From Streptomyces stelliscabiei (GTDB lineage: Bacteria > Actinomycetota > Actinomycetes > Streptomycetales > Streptomycetaceae): a stretch of DNA of 64,000 nt. The position numbers were made by a program, and so were the translations under genes. Location: assembly GCF_014873495.1 (NCBI RefSeq), contig NZ_JADBGF010000001.1, positions 9,486,001 through 9,550,000 on the forward strand. Direction: 5' to 3'. Under the pieces are notes generated by a model. It was not told the DNA's origin. It did no database searches and saw only the letters and a program-made list of their open reading frames with translations. Positions 58,735-64,000 of the stretch are shown here, one piece after another (position 1 is the first letter of the stretch; each line of letters starts with the position of its first letter).

Positions 58735-60291
58735 GTGCGTAGGGTTCCACCCGAGATGTTCCGGTTCACGACGGTGGAGCGGTCCGATCTGTACGGGGCG
58801 GTGCTGGAGGCCTTCGGCGCGGCCGGCGAGCAGCTGGAGACGGCGCTCGGCCCCGAAGCGGTCCGGGAGCGGCTGCGCGGGGTGGGCTGGGCGGCGGCCG
58901 TGGAGGACGACGACCTGCACGAGACGCTCAGCGGACTCGTGCGGTGGGAGCTGCTGGACGTGGTCCACCACCACGCCGAGACTGACTACCGCACGACCGA
59001 GGAGTATGAGCGCCGCAACCTGCGGTACTCGCTGACCCGCCGGGGCGAGGCCGCCCTCGCAGGGGTCCGGCACGCGCTGGAGGTGCTCGCCTCCACGGGG
59101 GCGCTGCAGACGGCCGTGCTGGAGGCGATCGCCGACCGGCTCGACGAACTGGGCCTGCTGTCCGGCGAACCCGCCTCGGCCGATCGCCGGATCTTCACCA
59201 CCCTGCGTGAGCTGGAGGGGCACCTGGAGGCCCTGGTGGAGAACACCAAGGCCTTCAACGGCGAACTCCAGCGGCTGCTGCGCGCCGAGAGCGCCGACCC
59301 GGAGGTGTTCCACGAGGTCAAGGCCGCCACCGTCACCTATCTCCAGGAGTTCCTGGTCGGCCTCGACCGGCGCGGCCGGACGGTCGCCGCCGCCGTGGTC
59401 CGGGTGGAGGAGGCGGGCATCGCCGGCCTGCACGAGCGTGCGCTGCGCGGGGCCGAACTGTCGCCGGTGGCCGGTGAGGACCCCGCAGCCGGGTGGCTGG
59501 AGAGCCGCCGTGCCCGCTGGGCGGGACTGCGGTCGTGGTTCCTGCCGGACGACGGGGCACGCCCCCGTGTCGAGCAGCTGCACGACATCGCCCGCCGGGC
59601 CGTCGTCTCGCTCCTGCAGGCGCTGGAGCGGATCAACGAGTCACGGCGCCGCCCCTCCAGCGCCGTGCGGGACTTTCGGGAACTGGCGCGCTGGTTCGCC
59701 GCCGCCCCGGCGGAGGAGGACCTGCACCGGCTGTGGTCGGCGGCCTTCGGGCTCGGCCCGGCGCGCCACGCCCACCTCGCCCACCCCGACCCGGAGCTGA
59801 TCCCCTCGTCCCGGTCCTGGGCCGAGACCCCGCCCGTGGAGGTGTCGGCGCTCCTGCGGACCAGCGGACGGACGGAACGCTTCACCCGCACGGCCAGGGT
59901 CCGCGACGTCGCGGCGGTCCGGGCGGAACGCGCCGCGCGGGCCCGCGTCGAACGGGCCGAACTCGCCCTCGCCTGGCGGATGTTGGAGACCCGCGGACCC
60001 GTGCGGCTGTCCGCCTTCGGCGAGCTGGAACCCGCCGTCCTCGACCGCCTGCTGGACCTGCTCGGCCGCGCCCTGTCCGCCCGGCCGGACGCGGGCGGAC
60101 TGCGGCGCGCCACGACGGGCGACGGCCGGATGGAGATCGCGCTGGCCCCGCCTCCCGACGGCCGCACCGCACTGCTGCGCACGGCGAAGGGCACGCTGGC
60201 CGCACCGGACTACCTCGTCCACATCACGGAGGCGGGCGGTGCCGCCACGCTCCCGGCCCCACCCGCCGCGCGCCGGGAGGCGACCGGATGA
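58735..60291 (+). CDS. jetA: Wadjet JetA-like protein (TIGR02677 / DUF2397)
   Basis: A 518-aa protein matching TIGR02677/DUF2397, the kleisin-like JetA of type II Wadjet. N-terminal winged-helix-like region (FRFTTVERSDLYGAVLEAF, residues about 7-60), a long helical middle (about 110-330) with EGHLEALVENTKAFNGELQRLL, and a C-terminal winged-helix region (AELALAWRMLETRGPVRLSAFGELEPAVLDRLLDLLGRAL). It would bridge the SMC-like ATPase JetC into a ring that recognises small circular DNA. GTG 58735 is chosen for GGGGGAGGG 8 bp upstream; ATG 58702 is an alternative. Overlaps jetB by four bases. Confidence 0.85.
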   Translation: MRRVPPEMFRFTTVERSDLYGAVLEAFGAAGEQLETALGPEAVRERLRGVGWAAAVEDDDLHETLSGLVRWELLDVVHHHAETDYRTTEEYERRNLRYSLTRRGEAALAGVRHALEVLASTGALQTAVLEAIADRLDELGLLSGEPASADRRIFTTLRELEGHLEALVENTKAFNGELQRLLRAESADPEVFHEVKAATVTYLQEFLVGLDRRGRTVAAAVVRVEEAGIAGLHERALRGAELSPVAGEDPAAGWLESRRARWAGLRSWFLPDDGARPRVEQLHDIARRAVVSLLQALERINESRRRPSSAVRDFRELARWFAAAPAEEDLHRLWSAAFGLGPARHAHLAHPDPELIPSSRSWAETPPVEVSALLRTSGRTERFTRTARVRDVAAVRAERAARARVERAELALAWRMLETRGPVRLSAFGELEPAVLDRLLDLLGRALSARPDAGGLRRATTGDGRMEIALAPPPDGRTALLRTAKGTLAAPDYLVHITEAGGAATLPAPPAARREATG

Positions 60292-61580
60292 GCACCTTCG
60301 CCAACCAGCTGGCCGCCGCCGAACGCGAGGAGGTCGCCCGCGCCGTACGCCTCCTGCTGGCCCGCCCCCTGCTCACCGAGACCTCCGACCCGGCCGGCTT
60401 CGAGCTGGTACGACGCCGTCGCGAGCCGCTGGCCCAGTGGTTCGACTACACCTGCGGCTGGAGCCTGGTGGTGGAGCCCCGCCGCGGATACGCCCGCCTC
60501 GCCAAGGTCCGCGTGGACCCGGACGGCTCCCGCCCGGCCCGCACGGCGCGTTCGGGCCGGGCCCCCTTCGACCGCCGGCGTTATGTGCTGCTGTGCGTGA
60601 CGGCGGCAGAGCTGCTGTCGATGCCGATGACCACCATCGGCCTGCTCGCCGACCGTGTCGTCCGGGCCACCACCACCGATCCGGCGCTGCCCGGGTTCGA
60701 CCCGGTCCACCGCGCGGAGCGGACGGCCTTCGTCGACGTGCTGAAGCTGCTGGAGTCGTACGGGGTGCTGCGCGCGGTGGACGGCTCGACCGCGGCGTAC
60801 GTCGCCTCCGTGGACGCCGAGGTCCTCTACCGCGTGGACACCGCCCTGTTGACGCGCCTGCCCACGGCCCCCGTCGGCGCCTCCCGCCTCGCCGTACCCC
60901 CCGACGAGGTGCCCGCCCGGTTCGAGGACCTCCTCGCGGGACTGGTGCGCGAACGCCGCTACGGCGCCGTCTCCGGCGACGGCCCGGCGGACGACGAACA
61001 CGGGGGGACGGCCGCCACGGACGCCCAGCGCAACCTGCGGCTGCGGCACTCGGTGCTGCGCCGCCTCTTCGACGACCCCGTCCTGTACCGCTCGGACCTC
61101 ACCGACGACGAACTGGCCTACGTCACCTCCCTCCACGGCCGCCAGATCCTGCGCCGCTCGGTCGAACAGGCCGGCTTCCTCCTGGAGGACCGCGCCGAGG
61201 GCTTCCTGCTCGTCGACCCGGACGCGCTGGCCACCGACGTCCGCTTCCCCGACGACACCTCCATCGCCCGGGTCGCCGCGCTGCTCCTGCTGGAACCCCT
61301 CTGCGCCGCGCCCGCCGGACTCCTGCCCGAGCAGCTCGCCGAGGCCGGCACCGGCCTGCTGCGCCGCTTCCCGCGCTGGGCCAAGGCGTACCGGTCCGAG
61401 GACGGCGCGGCCCGCCTGGCCGAGGACGCCTTCGGCGTCCTGCGTGACATGGGTCTGGCCCACCGTGCCGGGGGCCGTGTCGTCGCGCGCCCGGCCGCCC
61501 ACCGCTACCGCCTGACGGGGACGACGAGTTCGGCACCGGAGGCACTCGCAACAGAGGACACAGAGGAAGACAGGCAGTGA
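60288..61580 (+). CDS. jetB: Wadjet JetB-like protein (TIGR02678 / DUF2398)
   Basis: A 430-aa protein matching TIGR02678/DUF2398, the KITE-like partner in type II Wadjet. Recognisable from EVARAVRLLLARPLLTE, WFDYTCGWSLVVEPRRGYARLAKV, YVLLCVTAAELLSMPMTTIGLLADRV and EAGFLLEDRAEGFLLVDPD-type blocks, with winged-helix segments throughout. Start ATG in ATGA with the jetA stop; its own stop overlaps the jetC GTG. Confidence 0.85.
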   Translation: MSTFANQLAAAEREEVARAVRLLLARPLLTETSDPAGFELVRRRREPLAQWFDYTCGWSLVVEPRRGYARLAKVRVDPDGSRPARTARSGRAPFDRRRYVLLCVTAAELLSMPMTTIGLLADRVVRATTTDPALPGFDPVHRAERTAFVDVLKLLESYGVLRAVDGSTAAYVASVDAEVLYRVDTALLTRLPTAPVGASRLAVPPDEVPARFEDLLAGLVRERRYGAVSGDGPADDEHGGTAATDAQRNLRLRHSVLRRLFDDPVLYRSDLTDDELAYVTSLHGRQILRRSVEQAGFLLEDRAEGFLLVDPDALATDVRFPDDTSIARVAALLLLEPLCAAPAGLLPEQLAEAGTGLLRRFPRWAKAYRSEDGAARLAEDAFGVLRDMGLAHRAGGRVVARPAAHRYRLTGTTSSAPEALATEDTEEDRQ

Positions 61581-64000
61581 GCGTGACAGAGCTTCCCGTT
61601 CCCCGGCGGCCCGAGTCCCCCGAGCCCGCGCGCACACCGGCGCGAGCGGCCGAGGCGCCCCGCGGCCGCTGGCAGCCGTACCGCGCGGGCATCCTCAACG
61701 TCTGGCGCTACTACGACGAGACGTTCACCTTCCACCAGGGCCGCCTGCTGCTGCGCGGTCAGAACGGCTCGGGCAAGTCCAAGGCGCTGGAACTGCTGCT
61801 GCCCTTCCTCTTCGACGCCAGCCTCCGCCCCAACCGCCTCTCCACGTTCGGCGGTTCGGAGCGCACCATGCACTGGAACCTGCTCGGCGAGGGCGCCACC
61901 GGCAAGACCCGCGTCGGGTACGTGTGGATGGAGTTCCGCCGCGTCGACGACGACGGCACCGAGCGCTGGTTCGGCTGCGGGGCACGTCTGCAGGCGAGCG
62001 TGCACACCACCGGGGTGCACGCCGACTACTTCACCACCGGCGCCCGGATCGCCCACCCCGACGGCGTGCTCCTGGTCAACGAGGCAGGACAGCCCCTGAC
62101 CCGTGCCGCCCTCGCCGAGGCCCTGGGCGACCGGGGCGACGTACACGCCTCGGCCGCGGACCACCGCACGGCCGTACGACGCGCGCTCTTCGCCGGAATG
62201 GGGGAGCAGCGCTACGAGTCACTGCTGTCCGCCCTGCTCCAGCTGCGCCAGCCCAAACTGTCCGAACGCCTCGACCCGTCCCTGCTCTCCACCCTGCTGT
62301 CCCGGGCGCTGCCGCCGCTGGGCGAGGGCGAGATCGCCGAACTCGCCGAGGGCTTCGAACAGCTGGACCGCCGGCGGGAGCATCTGAGACGGCTCGACGA
62401 CGAGGTGGCGGCGGCCGAGACCGTCGCCGCGCGGCAGCGCGGCTACGCGCGACGGGTCCTGCGCGCCGGTGCCGCCGCGCTGATCGCCGCCGCGACCGAG
62501 ACTGACGACCTCGCCCGCGCCGCCCGGACCAGCGCCGCGGAGTTCGAACAGGCCCTCGCGCAACGCGAGTCGGCCCGCACCCTGCGCGAGGAACAGGAGC
62601 TGCGCGCACACGCCCTGGAGGAGACCGTCGAGGGCCTGCGGGAGAGCGACGCCTACCAGCGGGGCCAGGAGCTGGACCGGCTCCGCCGCCGTGCCGGGGA
62701 CGGGGCGGCGGCCGCCGCCCGGGAGCGCGCCCTCGCCCGGACCGCCGGGGAGACGGCGCGGAAGGACCGGAGGCACGCCGACGAGACGGCGGACCGGGCC
62801 CGCGCGCTGGACGAGCACGCGCGCGAGGCCGCCGAGGAAGCACGCCGGTCGGCCCGGTCGCTGGGCCTGGAATCTCTCCACCACGAGGCGAACACCGTCC
62901 TGGGCGCCGCTCCGGACGGTCCCGGGCGGGCGGCGCACGGCGGAGCGGGGCGGGAGGACTCCGGCGCCGCGTCCCCGGCGGGCGACGGCGGGGCCCGGCT
63001 GGCCCGCCGACTGCTGCGGGGCGCGGTCACCGCCCGGCGGCAGCAGCTCACCGTCGTCACCGAGGCCCTGGACGAGCACGACCGCGCGGTACGTGACCGG
63101 GGCGCCGCCGAGGACCTGCTGGACGGGGCCCGGGCCCGCTTCGCGGAGGCGGTCGCCCGGCGGGACGCGGCGTCCAAGGCCTGGGACGACGCCGTTGCCG
63201 CCCAGGCGGAGCGGCTGCTCGTCTGGGCCGGGGACCGTGCGGAACTGCGCATCGCCGACCCTCAGGAACTCGCCGCGAGAGCGGCGAGCGAGGCGGAGGT
63301 GACGGCTCTCGTCGACGCGGCCGTCCGCCCGCTGGAACGGGAGATCGCCACGGCGGAGGCCACCGCCCGGGCAGCGCGTCCGGGCCTGTGGGACGAGCGG
63401 GGCCGGCTCGTGGAGGAGGTGCAGCGGCTCGGAGCCGAGACCGATCGGCCGCCGCCGACCCCGGCCACCCGTACCACCGTCCGCACGGCGACGGCGGGAG
63501 CACCCCTGTGGCGGCTGATCGCCTTCCGCGAGGGTGTACCGCTCCCGGTCCAGGCCGCGGTCGAGGCCGCGCTGGAGGCGTCGGGCCTCCTGGACGCCTG
63601 GGTCGGCCCCTATGGCGGGATCACCCTGCCGGGCCACGACACGCGCGCCGAGGCCGCCCTCGCCGTGGCCGCCCCGGGCCACAGCCTGCTGGCGGTGCTG
63701 CGGCCCGAGGAGGGCATCCCGGTCCCGGTCGACACCGTCACCCGGATCCTCGCCGGGGTCGCGTTCGGGTCGGGCCTGCCCGACGGCCACGCCGCGGCCG
63801 TGTCCGCCGCCGGCGCCTGGCGCCTCGCCCTCGCCACCGGGTCCTGGAGCAAGCCGGAACCGGTCTACATCGGCGCCCCTGCCCGGCAGCGGGCCCGGCA
63901 GCGCGCGGTCGGCGAACTGACCGACCGCATCGCCGGGGCCAACGCCTCCCTCGTCGCGCTCGACGACCGCTCGCGCGACCTCGCCGCCCGCCGCGCCCGG
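61577..64000 (+). CDS. jetC: Wadjet JetC-like SMC/SbcC ATPase (TIGR02680), 3' end outside window
   Basis: The N-terminal ~808 residues of an SMC-like ATPase. GILNVWRYYDETFTFHQGRLLLRGQNGSGKSKALELLLPFLFD holds the Walker A (Lys67). A long coiled coil rich in Ala/Arg/Glu runs from about 255 onward (for example EQALAQRESARTLREEQELRAHALEE), with a hinge-like interruption around 640-790. The Walker B/signature half lies beyond the window. By family, JetC extrudes DNA loops and JetD, encoded next, cleaves plasmids. GTG overlaps the jetB stop (GTGA). Confidence 0.88.
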   Translation, partial: MSVTELPVPRRPESPEPARTPARAAEAPRGRWQPYRAGILNVWRYYDETFTFHQGRLLLRGQNGSGKSKALELLLPFLFDASLRPNRLSTFGGSERTMHWNLLGEGATGKTRVGYVWMEFRRVDDDGTERWFGCGARLQASVHTTGVHADYFTTGARIAHPDGVLLVNEAGQPLTRAALAEALGDRGDVHASAADHRTAVRRALFAGMGEQRYESLLSALLQLRQPKLSERLDPSLLSTLLSRALPPLGEGEIAELAEGFEQLDRRREHLRRLDDEVAAAETVAARQRGYARRVLRAGAAALIAAATETDDLARAARTSAAEFEQALAQRESARTLREEQELRAHALEETVEGLRESDAYQRGQELDRLRRRAGDGAAAAARERALARTAGETARKDRRHADETADRARALDEHAREAAEEARRSARSLGLESLHHEANTVLGAAPDGPGRAAHGGAGREDSGAASPAGDGGARLARRLLRGAVTARRQQLTVVTEALDEHDRAVRDRGAAEDLLDGARARFAEAVARRDAASKAWDDAVAAQAERLLVWAGDRAELRIADPQELAARAASEAEVTALVDAAVRPLEREIATAEATARAARPGLWDERGRLVEEVQRLGAETDRPPPTPATRTTVRTATAGAPLWRLIAFREGVPLPVQAAVEAALEASGLLDAWVGPYGGITLPGHDTRAEAALAVAAPGHSLLAVLRPEEGIPVPVDTVTRILAGVAFGSGLPDGHAAAVSAAGAWRLALATGSWSKPEPVYIGAPARQRARQRAVGELTDRIAGANASLVALDDRSRDLAARRAR

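Overview
This is a very GC-rich chromosomal segment (roughly 72-73% G+C by eye, with almost every codon ending in G or C). Gene families, GTG/TTG starts and ATGA/GTGA/TGATG gene overlaps all point to a Streptomyces-type actinomycete. There are no rRNA or tRNA genes, no CRISPR array and no insertion sequence that I can recognise. The setting looks like accessory or arm-proximal chromosome: single regulators, secreted enzymes, duplicated signalling genes and several freshly decayed genes.

Layout. 1-4.5 kb: aldo/keto reductase (cut by the window edge), DUF1152 protein, alpha/beta hydrolase, small membrane protein, Gfo/Idh/MocA oxidoreductase. 4.6-14.3 kb: a sensor-type SpoIIE phosphatase, a DUF1996 surface protein with a LAETG sortase signal and tandem repeats, two membrane-anchored proteins of unknown function, an SRPBCC protein and a cupin. 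14.4-24.8 kb: MMPL exporter, secreted M4 metalloprotease, two methyltransferases, a broken type II thioesterase, a 3-hydroxyisobutyryl-CoA hydrolase/GNAT pair and a stand-alone hemC. 25-30.5 kb: an overlapping operon of a lipoprotein and two tandem Ser/Thr kinases, each fused to an amino-acid-type periplasmic binding domain. 30.6-33.7 kb: a divergent operon of CrtI-like oxidoreductase, fatty-acid-desaturase-like protein and TetR, whose promoter carries a palindrome over a probably leaderless start.

34-41.5 kb: PucR regulator, acyl-CoA ligase, small stress-type proteins and a large LuxR/ATPase regulator. 41.6-45.3 kb: a DEAD-box helicase next to a two-gene RNA repair cassette (T4-like polynucleotide kinase-phosphatase and T4 Rnl1-like RNA ligase). 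45.3-48.6 kb: ABC-F remnant, acyltransferase, methyltransferase, DUF2975 protein with a wrecked XRE partner, HAD protein. 48.7-57.6 kb: a LacI-controlled sugar locus (GH93-like secreted enzyme, GH42, two permeases, binding protein, no ATPase), probably for arabinan or arabinogalactan. 57.6-58.4 kb: an amidohydrolase pseudogene in which an internal piece is inverted, followed by a 36-bp minisatellite. 58.7 kb to the end: jetA, jetB and the 5' part of jetC of a type II-like Wadjet anti-plasmid system; jetD would lie beyond the window.

The most notable points are the Wadjet locus with scrambled DNA in front of it, the RNA repair cassette beside a helicase with a triplicated 3' end, the twin kinase-binding-protein operon, and at least five decayed genes (thioesterase, GNAT, ABC-F, XRE, amidohydrolase) within about 37 kb. 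All functions are read from motifs and family knowledge; no database search was run.
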